Assembly: GCA_963921795.1 (NCBI GenBank)
Contig: OY997641.1
Location: 21,339,251 to 21,403,250, forward strand
Direction of reading: 5' to 3'
Origin: Nannobrachium achirus
Taxonomy: Eukaryota; Chordata; Actinopteri; Myctophiformes; Myctophidae
Length of the DNA: 64,000 bases
Part shown: positions 63,891 through 64,000 of the stretch, piece by piece
How the letters are laid out: each line of letters starts with the position of its first letter
How positions within the stretch are numbered: the stretch's first letter is position 1
Notes under the pieces: model-generated
What the model was told of the DNA's origin: nothing
Database searches by the model: none
Seen by the model: the letters and a program-made list of their open reading frames with translations, nothing else
Made by a program: the position numbers and the translations under genes

Positions 63891-64000
63891 TCAGTAGCGC
63901 GGGTCACAGTCCTCCAGCAGGCTGTCGGTCATGTAGGAGATCTTCAGCAGGTCTTGGTAGTATTGCTTCTCCACAGCTGTGTTGACGGTCCAGCCCACCA
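63891..64000 (-). CDS. Terminal coding exon of an unidentified gene (partial)
   Basis: Read on the - strand, the frame gives VGWTVNTAVEKQYY, then QDLLKISYMTDSLLEDC and DPRY, with a TGA at 63891-63893. Codon use is GC-rich at third positions, as in the neighbouring real exons, and no internal stop occurs. The exon continues off the right edge, so the acceptor is not visible. I do not recognise the protein. The charged, helix-like C-terminus gives no function. It is transcribed in the same direction as mcrip2, upstream of it. Confidence 0.7.
   Translation of the reverse strand, partial: VGWTVNTAVEKQYYQDLLKISYMTDSLLEDCDPRY

Overview
The window reads as a repeat-rich nuclear segment from a ray-finned (teleost-like) fish. 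It holds split vertebrate genes with GT-AG introns, long GT/CA microsatellites, a tRNA-headed SINE of the fish type, an L2/CR1-like LINE, and many short non-autonomous DNA transposons. No bacterial operon, CRISPR array, rRNA gene or retroviral element was recognised.

Gene layout. (1) The 3' part of crebbp (CBP acetyltransferase) runs on the + strand from 3902 to about 22057, with a 3'UTR to about 23.7 kb. The exons encode the PHD/RING-side segment, the whole HAT domain, the ZZ finger, TAZ2 and the glutamine-rich C-terminus. (2) trap1, the mitochondrial HSP90 paralogue, is complete on the + strand at 24839-39487 in 18 exons (718 codons), starting about 1.1 kb after the crebbp polyadenylation signal. 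The same order and orientation (CREBBP upstream of TRAP1) is found in human 16p13.3. (3) mcrip2 (FAM195A) lies convergent on the - strand at 43131-54734, in five coding exons (146 aa). (4) The terminal coding exon of an unidentified - strand gene enters from the right edge (63891-64000).

The last exon of crebbp is abnormal. A glutamine/proline-rich stretch is present twice at about 97% identity by eye. The two copies have different deletions and are separated by about 0.57 kb of repeat DNA. The nuclear-coactivator binding domain is split: the first copy lacks its first helix and the second lacks its last. This is either a real recent rearrangement or an assembly fault.

Introns and intergenic DNA are mostly mobile elements. 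Nine hAT-type elements have 8-bp target duplications that can be read directly. There is also one PIF/Harbinger-type element inside a SINE, two TTAA-flanked foldbacks, a foldback inside a LINE tail, and a 265-270-bp MITE pair in opposite orientation around trap1 exon 10. The commonest unit is a 55-85-bp palindrome (core GATCTACAAGCTCACAACGC plus its complement), with about 25 copies. One copy is dated by an empty site in a related hAT element.

The right part (56.5-62.1 kb) is an array of roughly 25-30 degenerate tRNA-Glu-like units in both orientations. They are joined by a conserved spacer and interleaved with a 35-bp minisatellite and palindromes holding telomere-like CCCTAA runs. This array and the short palindrome are the most novel-looking structures here.
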